Below are positions 43,231 through 51,497 of a stretch of 64,000 nucleotides of DNA, one piece after another. The DNA comes from Micromonospora parathelypteridis (GTDB lineage: Bacteria; Actinomycetota; Actinomycetes; Mycobacteriales; Micromonosporaceae). The notes below the pieces were generated by a model that was not told the origin of the DNA, made no database searches, and was given only the letters and a program-made list of their open reading frames with translations. The translations under genes and the position numbers were made by a program. The first letter of the stretch is position 1, and the number at the start of each line of letters is the position of its first letter. The stretch is taken from the NCBI RefSeq assembly GCF_014201145.1, contig NZ_JACHDP010000001.1, forward strand, positions 5,766,001-5,830,000, read 5' to 3'.

Positions 43231-44826
43231 TCAGTAGCCCGCGATCTGTGGCCAGCGCTGTTCCACGCCGGCCGCGGTCAGGCGGTCCTGGAAATCGGCC
43301 AGCAGACGGGGGGTGTTGCGGACCGCACGCGGAGACTCGCCCCGCGCCAGACAGAAGTCGGCGAGCAGGCCGGCGACCTCGCCGACGTTCCACTCGACCG
43401 GGTGCAGCCGGTAGCTGCCGTTGGTGACGTGGGTGGTGCCGATGTTCTTGCCGGCCGGCAGCAGGTTCTCCATCCGCTGTGGGATCAGCGCGCCGAGCGG
43501 GATCTCGAACGGGCAGGATCCGACGTCGATGTAGTTGTCGCCACCGGTCGACGGGTGCAGGTCGATCCGGTACATGCCCACGCCCACCGCGTCCGGGTAG
43601 CTGACCGCGCCGTGGTCGCCCCGGACCGCCAGGGACAGATCCTGCTCGACCACGGTGTACTCGGCCTGGATCCGGCGGGACTCACGGATGTACGGGGCCT
43701 GGGCCAGGCCGTCCGCGCTGCCGGTCACGTCGCCGCGCAGCCGCAGGCCGGGGAAGCCGGTGCCGCCGTCCGGGCGGGGCGCCTCGGTCTGCAGCCAGTA
43801 GAGCACCGAGTACGACAGCTCGCGGGCCTTCGACAGGTGCCACGACGCGTTCGGCACGTCGATGACCGGACCCTCGAAGTAGTCGATCATCGGCCAGTTG
43901 ACCAGCGTGATGTCGCTGCCGTACGCGCCGTCGGTGAAGTTGCGCCGCGCGGCGATCCGCCGGAACGTCCACAGGTTGCCGTCACCGGGATTGACGCGTT
44001 GATCGGCGTTGACGCTCAGCGGGTCGTCATCCGGGTTGGGGGTGAAGCTGCGCTCGACGATCTCCAACGTGCGCGGGTGCGGTGACTTCCAGGACAGCAG
44101 CCGGTCACCCCAGAAGTCCGGCTTGTAGTCGCGCCAGAAGTCGTACCCCGCCGGGCGGTCGATGGTGTGGTCGCCGTCGACGTGGTCGAGGGCGAAGCAG
44201 ACGGACACCGCCTGCATGTTCATCGGCTGGGCTTCGGCCGGGGCGCTCGGCTCACCGGTCTGCGCCTGCGACTCGAACCCGGTGACGTACTCGGTGCCCG
44301 TCAGCGGCAGCAACTCGCCGGTCTCGGTGGCGTCCAGGACGTACGGCGCGACGACGTCGATGCGCTCGTCCCGATCGCGGTGCGCCAGCGTCACGCCGGT
44401 CACCCGGTCCCCGTCGGTCTCCGCGGCGACCGGCCGGTACGGCTGCAGCACCCGCAGCCGGCCCGAACCGAGGTACGGGGCGAGCATCTGGTCCAGGACG
44501 GCGACGGCCACCCGCGGCTCGTGGCAGAGCCGGCTCACCCAACCCGCACCGGGGTTCAGGTCGGTCCAGGCCCGCGACCGTTCGGTCAACGGGTAGTGGC
44601 GACGGTAGTAGTCGCGGATGCCGTTACGCAGCGCCCGGTAGCTGGCGGTGGCGCCGAACTGCTCGATCCAGGAGTGTTCGTCCGGTGGGACGGCCTGGCT
44701 GGTGAGTTGCCCGCCGAGCCAGTCGAACTCCTCGGTCAGGATGACGGACCTTCCGGCCCGGGCCGCGGCGAGCGCCGCGGCGACGCCGCCCAGTCCGCCC
44801 CCGACGACGAGGACGTCCGTACGCAT
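43231..44826 (-). CDS. FAD-dependent oxidoreductase (FAD_oxidored family)
   Basis: 531 residues from ATG 44826. Starts directly with the dinucleotide-binding motif DVLVVGGGLGGVAAALAAARAG and EEFDWLGGQLTSQ; second FAD-site motif YVLDATETGELLPL. C-terminal motif NLLPAGKNIGTTHVTNGSYR. No export signal, so cytoplasmic. The family includes uncharacterised flavoproteins frequent in polysaccharide loci; the substrate is unknown. As second gene of the LacI operon, before the importer, it may oxidise the imported sugar or a derivative. That would be unusual beside NanK/NanE. Confidence 0.87.
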   Translation of the reverse strand: MRTDVLVVGGGLGGVAAALAAARAGRSVILTEEFDWLGGQLTSQAVPPDEHSWIEQFGATASYRALRNGIRDYYRRHYPLTERSRAWTDLNPGAGWVSRLCHEPRVAVAVLDQMLAPYLGSGRLRVLQPYRPVAAETDGDRVTGVTLAHRDRDERIDVVAPYVLDATETGELLPLTGTEYVTGFESQAQTGEPSAPAEAQPMNMQAVSVCFALDHVDGDHTIDRPAGYDFWRDYKPDFWGDRLLSWKSPHPRTLEIVERSFTPNPDDDPLSVNADQRVNPGDGNLWTFRRIAARRNFTDGAYGSDITLVNWPMIDYFEGPVIDVPNASWHLSKARELSYSVLYWLQTEAPRPDGGTGFPGLRLRGDVTGSADGLAQAPYIRESRRIQAEYTVVEQDLSLAVRGDHGAVSYPDAVGVGMYRIDLHPSTGGDNYIDVGSCPFEIPLGALIPQRMENLLPAGKNIGTTHVTNGSYRLHPVEWNVGEVAGLLADFCLARGESPRAVRNTPRLLADFQDRLTAAGVEQRWPQIAGY

Positions 44827-44866
44827 GAGTACCACGTGTTTCCTTCCAGTTGCGCGGTCGACCGCG

Positions 44867-45913
44867 TTAGTGCCGGTCGACCGCCGGATCAGGGGTGCCG
44901 AGGGTGTTGCCCTCGACGAGTTCGCAGGCGAGAAGTCGTTGCTGGAGGCCTGCCGCGCTGCCATCGATGACGCCGGTCAACACCTCGACCGACTGTCGGC
45001 CCATCTCCTCGCGGGGGATGCGGAACCCGGTGAACGCGATGTCGGTGGGGACCGGGACCGTCGGGTCGCCGAGGGTCACGATCGACAGGTCGCCGGGCAC
45101 GGTCAGGCCGCGCCGACGGGCGGCCGACTCCAGCGCGACCGCCGTGGCGAAGTCCTCCACGAAGACGACGGTGGTCCCGTGGGCCAGCAGGGTGTCGACG
45201 GTCGTGTCGGCTTCCCCGGACAGCGCTGACATCTCCCCGGCGGCCTCTGCGGTCGTCGCGGCGGCGCGGAACCCACGGCGCCGGTCCTCGGAGGATTCCG
45301 CGTTGGTGCCCATGTTCAGGTACATCAGGCGGCGGTGGCCGTGCCGCAGCGCCACCTCGACGAGTTGGGCCACCGCCGAGGCGTAGTCCGCGCCGACGTA
45401 GGGGACCGGACCGTCGGCGTCGTCGCGGCGCCCGACGGCGACGTACGGATATCCGTCGCGGTTGAGTCGTTGCAGCTCCGCGCCGTCGATCTCGCGTCCG
45501 AGCAGGATGCACCCGTCGGCCAGACGGAGCCGGTTGTCCTGGTGGAAGATTCGTCGCCGGCCGTCCAGCACCGGTGCGCTGGTGAACAGCAGCAGGTCGC
45601 AGCCGACGCTCTCGGCGTACTCCTCGATGCCGAGCAGGAACGGGTGGAAGAAGTCCCGGCTGCCGCTGGGGAAGGCGGGCTCGTACGTGAAGACGCCGAT
45701 GATCCGGTTGAACCGTGAGGCGAGCCGGCGGGCGACGGGGTCGGCGGCGTACCCGGTCTCGGCGATGACCCGCAACACCCGGTCCCGGGTCTCCGAGGCG
45801 ATGCGGACCTCGGCGTCGGTCCGGTTGTTGAGCACCAGCGACACCGTCGCCTGACTGACACCGGCCATCCGCGCGATGTCACGCTGGGTGACGCGTCGAG
45901 GGGAAGCGGTCAC
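44867..45913 (-). CDS. LacI-family repressor of the amino-sugar island
   Basis: 348 residues. HTH and hinge: TQRDIARMAGVSQATVSLVL-NNRTDAEVRI with periplasmic-binding-like ligand domain (IGVFTYEPAFPSG, DGCILLGREIDGAEL, VAVGRRDDADGPVPYVGADY, GFRIPREEMGRQSVEVLTGV). First gene of the leftward operon. It sits next to three palindromes of the CTAAT-N4-ATTAG class that fit a LacI-type dimer, so it very likely controls itself, the operon and the divergent secreted gene. Confidence 0.93.
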   Translation of the reverse strand: MTASPRRVTQRDIARMAGVSQATVSLVLNNRTDAEVRIASETRDRVLRVIAETGYAADPVARRLASRFNRIIGVFTYEPAFPSGSRDFFHPFLLGIEEYAESVGCDLLLFTSAPVLDGRRRIFHQDNRLRLADGCILLGREIDGAELQRLNRDGYPYVAVGRRDDADGPVPYVGADYASAVAQLVEVALRHGHRRLMYLNMGTNAESSEDRRRGFRAAATTAEAAGEMSALSGEADTTVDTLLAHGTTVVFVEDFATAVALESAARRRGLTVPGDLSIVTLGDPTVPVPTDIAFTGFRIPREEMGRQSVEVLTGVIDGSAAGLQQRLLACELVEGNTLGTPDPAVDRH

Positions 45914-45932
45914 GTCGGGTCCTTCCGGTGCG

Positions 45933-45948
45933 GCTAATGCGTATTAGC
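45933..45948. promoter_or_regulatory. LacI operator O1
   Basis: GCTAATGCGTATTAGC, 20 bases before the lacI start and downstream of its probable transcription start, so binding would block the leftward operon. Confidence 0.85.
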
Positions 45949-45965
45949 GCTCGGTGTTGGGAAGC

Positions 45966-45994
45966 AGCTTGGTGGGTGGGCCGGCATGTGTCAA
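45966..45994 (-). promoter_or_regulatory. probable promoter of the LacI operon
   Basis: Minus-strand TTGACA (45994-45989), 17-base spacer, CAAGCT (45971-45966). Transcription would start near 45959, immediately before O1. Confidence 0.5.
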
Positions 45995-46033
45995 GGGGTG
46001 TCCGCAACATTTCGTGGAGATGAACCCCCTGGA

Positions 46034-46047
46034 CTAATGCGCATTAG
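46034..46047. promoter_or_regulatory. LacI operator O2
   Basis: Perfect palindrome CTAATGCGCATTAG midway between the two promoters; centres are 100 bases from O1 and 113 bases from O3. Suited to looping or cooperative repression. Confidence 0.85.
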
Positions 46048-46100
46048 CGGTAGGGCTCCCGATCGGTTGGCGGGCGGACCGGCGGGGCGCGAGCCACCTC

Positions 46101-46130
46101 TTGACAGGAGCGCCGTCGAGCGCGCAACAT
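46101..46130 (+). promoter_or_regulatory. probable promoter of the secreted beta-propeller gene
   Basis: TTGACA (46101-46106), 18-base spacer, CAACAT (46125-46130); start expected near 46137, just before O3. Confidence 0.5.
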
Positions 46131-46145
46131 TCGAGAAATATAGGC

Positions 46146-46161
46146 GCTAATACGTATTAGC
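46146..46161. promoter_or_regulatory. LacI operator O3
   Basis: Perfect palindrome GCTAATACGTATTAGC immediately downstream of the rightward promoter; mirror image of the O1 arrangement. Confidence 0.85.
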
Positions 46162-46266
46162 TCGGTGATGCCAGCGGCATCCGCCGAGCGCTGTCGCCTG
46201 TGTTCTTACTCAGCGTCACTCTGCGCCGCTCGTACCGCCGAGCCGACCGACCGAAGAGGAAGCCGC

Positions 46267-47628
46267 ATGACGAGACCATCCGCACCGTCGTCCCGACGCG
46301 CTGTCCTGGCGGCCGCCAGCGCCGGCCTGCTCGTCGCCGCCGTGGCCGGCGCCCGGCCGGCGGCCGCCGAAGCCGCGCTCGACTTCCCCCAGTTCACCTA
46401 CCAGGGCACCGCGTTCGACAAGGGCACCCTCGCCTACAACCCGACGAACGAGTTCATCTTCCCGAGCGTCATCCGGGCCGCCGACTACTTCCCCAACCCG
46501 CTCGGCACCTACTACCTGTACTACGCGCCGCACGAGCGTCCCGGCGGAATCGCCCTCGCGTACTCCGACTCGATCAACGGCCCGTGGACCGAATACGTCG
46601 CCAACCCCCTGATCAGCAACACCTGGCTGCCGAACTACTCCACGGTCAGCCACGTCTCCTCGCCGCACGCGGTGTGGATCGAGGGCGAGGGCAAGCTCTT
46701 CCTCTACTTCCACGGCGAAAACTCCATCACCCGGTACGCGACCTCCGACGACGGCATCCACTTCAGCTACGGCGGGACCGCGGTCAGCCGGAACGACACG
46801 ACCGGTGGCGAGACCTCGTACGCCCGGGTGTTCGAGCAGTCCGTGCCCCGCCTGGGCACCCGGTACCTGATGCTCTTCATGGACAATCCGACCGCTGGGG
46901 CGCCGGGACCGACCGGGCCCGTTTCGCGGCGGATCCGCTGGGCGGTCTCCAACGACGCGCGGACCTGGGCCATGCAGCCGGAACCGATCGTGACTCCGCA
47001 GGGCATCGAAGGCCCGAACGCCTCGGGACCGTTCTTCCTGCGCTGGGACGACCGCAACCTGGTGATCTTCCACGCCGCCGACGGCAACATGCACGCGGTG
47101 GACGTCGGACAGGACTTCGACCAGGAGATCCACCTCGGCATCGTGCACGACTCGATGTCCGCCGCGCCCGACCTCGGCCGCTCGGCCGCGCCGACGTTCT
47201 ACTTCGACGGACGTACCGCGCACATGTACTACGAGGCCGGCAGCCGGCTCACCGCGACCATCGGACACGCCACCGCCACCCTGGCAAACCCGCTGCCCGT
47301 ACGGCAGCTCGATTGTGTGCCGGACCGACCGGTCCTGTGGCCGCCGAACCACAAGCTGGTCGACGTCAACGTCAGCGTGGACCTGCACGACGGGGTGCTC
47401 GGCCCGAACGCGTTCACCCTGACCAGCGTCACCGGCGGTGACGCCGCGGACGTCAGCGGTTTCGCCATCGGCACGCCGGACACGAGTGGCAAGCTGCGGG
47501 CCGAACGAGCCGGCAACGCGGGGGACCGGGTGTACCACCTCACGTACACCGGCCACGACGAGATCGGACGGCCGGTCGGCTGCACCGTCACCGTGACCGT
47601 CCCGCATGACCAGGGCGGCAACCGGTAG
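46267..47628 (+). CDS. Tat-exported beta-propeller protein, glycosidase-like, with C-terminal beta domain
   Basis: 453 residues. Twin-arginine signal SSRRAVLAAASAGLLVAAVA ending near AAA. Residues about 40-345 form a five-bladed propeller-like region as in GH43/GH117-type enzymes (YYLYYAPHERPGGIALAYSD, GKLFLYFHGENSITRYATSD, RTAHMYYEAGSRLTATIGH). The last 100 residues are a separate domain beginning VLWPPNHKLVDVNVSV, a motif of secreted actinobacterial proteins. Catalytic residues cannot be assigned with confidence, so the glycosidase activity is inferred. Controlled by LacI operators and probably releases the sugar taken up by the divergent operon. Confidence 0.8.
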   Translation: MTRPSAPSSRRAVLAAASAGLLVAAVAGARPAAAEAALDFPQFTYQGTAFDKGTLAYNPTNEFIFPSVIRAADYFPNPLGTYYLYYAPHERPGGIALAYSDSINGPWTEYVANPLISNTWLPNYSTVSHVSSPHAVWIEGEGKLFLYFHGENSITRYATSDDGIHFSYGGTAVSRNDTTGGETSYARVFEQSVPRLGTRYLMLFMDNPTAGAPGPTGPVSRRIRWAVSNDARTWAMQPEPIVTPQGIEGPNASGPFFLRWDDRNLVIFHAADGNMHAVDVGQDFDQEIHLGIVHDSMSAAPDLGRSAAPTFYFDGRTAHMYYEAGSRLTATIGHATATLANPLPVRQLDCVPDRPVLWPPNHKLVDVNVSVDLHDGVLGPNAFTLTSVTGGDAADVSGFAIGTPDTSGKLRAERAGNAGDRVYHLTYTGHDEIGRPVGCTVTVTVPHDQGGNR

Positions 47629-47637
47629 ATCGTCGCC

Positions 47638-47671
47638 GGCAGTGCGCCCTACCACCTGTGGGCGCACTGCC
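47638..47671 (+). terminator. hairpin after the beta-propeller gene
   Basis: GGCAGTGCGCCC pairs perfectly with GGGCGCACTGCC (12 bp, 10-base loop), 10 bases past the stop. Confidence 0.8.
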
Positions 47672-47854
47672 GGGCGTGCAACAGTCGGTCTTCTTCGGCG
47701 GGCCGTCCGCCGTCGACGCACATCACGGACCGTAGCCGAAACGGGATAGCGCCGGCATCCGGATCTGCCGAACACAGGACACCAGATCATGGCCCTGGGG
47801 CACTCCGGCTTCTCGCCCCGGCGTCTTGGCGCCTCATGAGGGCAAGATGGACCG

Positions 47855-48301
47855 ATGGCGGCGATAAGACGGTTCGACAACATCGATGCCACCGCCGTGG
47901 CGGGCCTCATCGAACGCTGCCTGCGTGAGGTCAACAGTCGCGACTATCCGAGCGAGGTCATCGAGCGGATGTGCGACCACTTCACCGAACAACGCATCAA
48001 GGAACTCGCCACGCAACGGCAGATGTTCGTCGCCGAAGTGAACGGGATCGTCGGCACGGTGTCCCGCGACGGCAACAAGGTCTACACCATGTTCGTGCAC
48101 CCACGGGCCGCCGGTCGCGGCATAGGACGCCGCCTCATGCGCCACATCGAGGCGCTGGCCGTGATCGACGGCTACGACCACATGGAAACCGGAGCGAGCA
48201 TCACAGGGCATGGCTTCTACCGCCGGCTCGGCTACATCGACGTCCGCTCCACGGAGACAGAGTTCGGCTTCAACTACATCCTGCGCCGGGATCTGCCCTG
48301 A
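47855..48301 (+). CDS. GNAT-family N-acetyltransferase
   Basis: 148 residues. Acetyl-CoA-binding motif A is clear (VHPRAAGRGIGRRLMRHIE), preceded by the beta4 strand MFVAEVNGIVGTVSRDGNKV and followed by YRRLGYIDV. Single GNAT domain; transfers acetyl groups to an amine of unknown identity. Stands alone between the LacI island and the unknown catabolic operon. Confidence 0.88.
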   Translation: MAAIRRFDNIDATAVAGLIERCLREVNSRDYPSEVIERMCDHFTEQRIKELATQRQMFVAEVNGIVGTVSRDGNKVYTMFVHPRAAGRGIGRRLMRHIEALAVIDGYDHMETGASITGHGFYRRLGYIDVRSTETEFGFNYILRRDLP

Positions 48302-48760
48302 CGGAAACAGCCACCGATGCCCGACCACGATGGGGTTCGTGTATTCCTGCGCGGGCGTGCAGCCGTATGCGGGGCTGGGTAGCGGACTGGTAGCGGCGGG
48401 GCACCCAAGGCCAGTGTCGGCCGTCGACGTTCCGGTTGTGCGGCCCAGCTGTCGCACGGGCCGTCCAACGTCGAGCCAGGGCAGCTCGATGGCGACCGGA
48501 GCGACGCTGCCGTGTGTCTTGCAGAAGTAGCGCGAGGTGAATGAGTCGCTGTGCTCCCGCCGACCGCGCGCTGACTACCTGCGAACCTGCCACTGGTCGT
48601 AGCCCGACTGAGCGGCTGGTCGCCTCGAGCCAGACATGGGCGGCAGCGCCGATCGCGGCCCCACCGCACAGGGCCGGCCGGGGCGGCGGAGTCGCAGCGT
48701 GCCGTGTAATCCCTTCTGGACACACGGGATACGCACCTCCACAACTTGCTCAGACCGTCC
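48302..48760. other. intergenic stretch without a supportable gene
   Basis: Only short overlapping open frames of arginine-rich shadow composition on both strands; no repeat or element recognised. Confidence 0.5.
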
Positions 48761-48781
48761 GTGTATTGCACCGGCAACCTA

Positions 48782-48811
48782 TTGCATACGACTGTTCGCG
48801 GCTGTATACAG
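48782..48811 (+). promoter_or_regulatory. sigma-70 promoter with overlapping operators, unknown catabolic operon
   Basis: TTGCAT (48782-48787), 17-base spacer, TATACA (48805-48810); start expected near 48817, 25 bases before the first gene. The -10 lies inside a perfect palindrome CTGTATACAG (48802-48811). TATTGCA is directly repeated at 48764-48770 and 48780-48786, over the -35. These are plausible binding sites for the GntR regulator encoded at the operon end. Confidence 0.65.
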
Positions 48812-48841
48812 GCATGGATGCAAAGTGATGAGAGGTAGCGC

Positions 48842-49993
48842 ATGCGACTTCGGGTTCCGGGACCAACTCCAGTCCCACCACGGGTGCTACGGGCACTGGG
48901 CCAGCAGGTGATCTATCACCGCAGCTCGGAGTTCAAGGAGCTCCTCCACGACACGGCGGCCATGTTGCAGCCGCTTTTCGGGACCACGGCGGCCAACCCG
49001 ATCGTGCTCACGTCGTCCGGGACCGGTGCCCTGGAGGCCGTGCTCGCCAACAGTCTGCGGCCTGGCGACCGGGTGCTCACCCTCGACAACGGTCACTGGG
49101 GGGCACGCTTCGGCCGCCTCGCCACCTCGCTCGGCGCGTCCGTTGAAGCGCTGTCCTCCTCCTGGGGCGGTGGCGCCGATGCCGAGGCGCTGCGTCGGCG
49201 TCTGTCCGCTTCGGATGGTGGAGAGTTCGTCGCCGTCCTGGTGGCACACAACGACACCTTCACCGGGGCGGTCACGGACCTGGCCGCGATCAGCGACGTC
49301 GTACGGGACACCTCGGCCCTGCTGGTCGTTGACGCCGTGTCCAGCCTCGGCTGCCTCCCGATCGAGGTGGACTCCTGGGGTTTGGACCTGGTCGTCTCTG
49401 CCTCGCAGAAGGGTCTGATGTGCCCGCCAGGGCTTGCCCTGGTGACTGCCTCGGAGAAGGCCTGGAAGCGCATTGACAAGGTGGATCCGCGCGGGGAGTA
49501 CTTCGACCTGCGCCGAGCGCGCGACATGGCGGCGCAGGGACAGGCGACCTTCACCCCGGCCGTCAACCTCGTCCGCGCCCTGCACGAGGCGCTGAGGATG
49601 GTGCACGAGACCGGCCTCACCCAGACCTTCGCGCGACAGGCACACCTGGGCCGAGCACTGGCGGCTGGCGTCGCTGAACTCGGGATGTCGCTGTATCCCA
49701 ACGCCGACGCTGCGTCGCCCTGCGTCAGCGTGCTCCGCGCGCCGGAGGGAGTCGACGCCGCCAAGATCGTCGCCACGATGCGCGACCGTTATGGCACGCA
49801 GATCGCCGGCGCTCGCCGTTCTCGGCTCGACGGAACCGTCATCCGGATCGGGACCATGGGCTACTGCCGACCCGACGACATCCGCTTGGACGTCTGGCAG
49901 CTCGCCGGCGCCGTACAGGAGCAGGGCCACACGGTGGACGTAGCCACAGCCATCGCCGCCACGGAGCGCGAGCTCGAGGAGGTCGCAGCATGA
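48842..49993 (+). CDS. class V PLP-dependent aminotransferase
   Basis: 383 residues. Fold type I enzyme of the alanine/serine/ureidoglycine-glyoxylate aminotransferase group: RLRVPGPTPVPPRVLRALGQ start, SSGTGALEAVLANSL, LLVVDAVSSLG cofactor-binding aspartate, Schiff-base lysine K190 in SASQKGLMCPPG. Ribosome site GAGAGG. Moves an amino group from an amino acid or amine to a 2-oxo acid such as glyoxylate or pyruvate. First gene of an operon in which all enzymes are translationally coupled (ATGA to the next gene). Confidence 0.9.
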   Translation: MRLRVPGPTPVPPRVLRALGQQVIYHRSSEFKELLHDTAAMLQPLFGTTAANPIVLTSSGTGALEAVLANSLRPGDRVLTLDNGHWGARFGRLATSLGASVEALSSSWGGGADAEALRRRLSASDGGEFVAVLVAHNDTFTGAVTDLAAISDVVRDTSALLVVDAVSSLGCLPIEVDSWGLDLVVSASQKGLMCPPGLALVTASEKAWKRIDKVDPRGEYFDLRRARDMAAQGQATFTPAVNLVRALHEALRMVHETGLTQTFARQAHLGRALAAGVAELGMSLYPNADAASPCVSVLRAPEGVDAAKIVATMRDRYGTQIAGARRSRLDGTVIRIGTMGYCRPDDIRLDVWQLAGAVQEQGHTVDVATAIAATERELEEVAA

Positions 49994-50676
49994 GCGGAAC
50001 GCCGGGATTTCGCATCACCTCAAAGTGGACCCGACCCAACCCCACCACCGTCGCCGCCTTCGCCAACGTGCCGTCGCCCAACATCGGCGACGCCATGAAC
50101 CGGCTCGGCGTGGTCGATCCGCGCATTCAGGCCGTCTGGCCAGGCGCACAATGCGCCGGGTCGGCCCTGCCCGTTTGGACCCGGGCCGGCGACAACCTGA
50201 TGATCCATAAGGCGATCGACATGGCCGAGCCAGGTGACGTGATCGTCGTCAACGGCCAGGGAGACCTCACCCGTGCTCTGTTCGGAGAGCTGATGGCGCA
50301 CAGCGCCGCCGCGCTCGGCGTGGGTGGCCTGGTCTTCGACGGAGCCGTCCGCGACGTCGCGTCCCTGGCGGAGCTACGGCTGCCCGTGTTCGCCTTCGGC
50401 GTGAGCCCGGCCGGTCCCTTCAAGCAGGGGCCTGGCGAGATCGGGCGACCGGTCGCCATCGGCGGCGTGGTCTGCGCTCCGGGCGACCTCGTCGTGGCCG
50501 ACGCCGACGGCGTGGTCATCGTCCCCCAAGAGGACGTCGACGCCGTGCTTGCCGAAGCACAGGCGATCCAGCGACGGGAGGCCAAACGCCTTCAGGAGAT
50601 CCGGGGCGGCTCACCCCGACGAGCCGGCATCGACGAGGAACTGATCCGGCGCGGCGTACTCGGGAAGGCATCGTGA
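49990..50676 (+). CDS. RraA-family aldolase/decarboxylase
   Basis: 228 residues of the RraA / 4-hydroxy-4-methyl-2-oxoglutarate aldolase family. Active-site text GVGGLVFDGAVRDVASLAEL (Arg-Asp pair for metal and pyruvate enolate) and GDNLMIHKAIDMAEPGDVIV. Family members cleave 4-hydroxy-2-oxo acids to pyruvate plus a second oxo compound, or decarboxylate oxaloacetate. Not the RNase E inhibitor, given its metabolic neighbours. Overlaps both flanking genes by four bases. Confidence 0.87.
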   Translation: MSGTPGFRITSKWTRPNPTTVAAFANVPSPNIGDAMNRLGVVDPRIQAVWPGAQCAGSALPVWTRAGDNLMIHKAIDMAEPGDVIVVNGQGDLTRALFGELMAHSAAALGVGGLVFDGAVRDVASLAELRLPVFAFGVSPAGPFKQGPGEIGRPVAIGGVVCAPGDLVVADADGVVIVPQEDVDAVLAEAQAIQRREAKRLQEIRGGSPRRAGIDEELIRRGVLGKAS

Positions 50677-51497
50677 CCGCGAGTCCCGGCCTGGCGTCAG
50701 TCCTGGCAAGCCTGTCCGCCGGCAAGGTCTACGACCTCGCCCAGACCCTGCAGACAGGGATGGCCTGCTCACCCAACCACCCCGGCTTCCGGATGGCGCT
50801 GCAACGCCGCCACGGTGACCAGAACCGCGCCGACGGCACCTCTTCGGCCAGCGAACTCATCATTACCGGTGGGCACGTCGGCACCCACATCGACGCGCTC
50901 TCCCACTTCTCCGACGCGGGATGCCTGCACGGAGGAGTCGATGCGGCAGCCGCCCAGCAGACTGGCCGGTTCACCAAGCACGGCGCCGAGACCATCCCAC
51001 CGTTCCTGCGCCGAGGTGTGTTGCTGGACGTCGCGGCAACTGCCGGCGTCGAAGTCCTCGCCCCCGGAGTATCGGTCGACACCGCCACGTTGCAGACCAC
51101 GGCCGCGGCTGCCGGCGTCGAGGTACGCGCCGGCGACATCGTGCTTGTCCGCACCGGCTGGTCCCGCCACTTCGCCGACCCGCAACGGTTCCTCGGCATC
51201 CACGACGGCGTACCCGGCATCACGACCGACGCGGCCGCCTGGCTCGCCGACACCGGTGTGGTGGCCGTTGGCGGCGACACCACATCGGTTGAACAGATCT
51301 CCGCCGGGCAGGGGCATTCGCTGTTGCCCGTGCACCGGTTGCTCCTCGTCGAACGCGGCATCTACCTCATCGAGATGCTCGACCTCGAAAAGCTCGCGGC
51401 CGACAACATCGCGGAGTTCCTGTTCGTCGCGATTCCGCTGAAGATCCTCGGCGGCACGGGATCGCCCCTGCGTCCGCTGGCGGTGACGGCACAATGA
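50673..51497 (+). CDS. cyclase-family hydrolase (kynurenine formamidase-like)
   Basis: 274 residues. The cyclase/formamidase metal motif reads GGHVGTHIDALSHF, with further ligands expected in TKHGAETIPPFLRRGVLLD and the C-terminal GGDTTSVEQI...SLLPVHRLLLVERG. Such enzymes hydrolyse N-formyl amides, lactams, lactones or cyclic imides. In this operon it would open a ring or remove an acyl group. GTG start overlaps the RraA stop (GTGA). Confidence 0.87.
   Translation: MTASPGLASVLASLSAGKVYDLAQTLQTGMACSPNHPGFRMALQRRHGDQNRADGTSSASELIITGGHVGTHIDALSHFSDAGCLHGGVDAAAAQQTGRFTKHGAETIPPFLRRGVLLDVAATAGVEVLAPGVSVDTATLQTTAAAAGVEVRAGDIVLVRTGWSRHFADPQRFLGIHDGVPGITTDAAAWLADTGVVAVGGDTTSVEQISAGQGHSLLPVHRLLLVERGIYLIEMLDLEKLAADNIAEFLFVAIPLKILGGTGSPLRPLAVTAQ

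Noticed and set aside
46216..47934. 572-residue antisense frame over the beta-propeller gene
   Set aside because: Val/Arg/Asp-rich shadow without any motif; the plus strand has a Tat signal, operators and a terminator.
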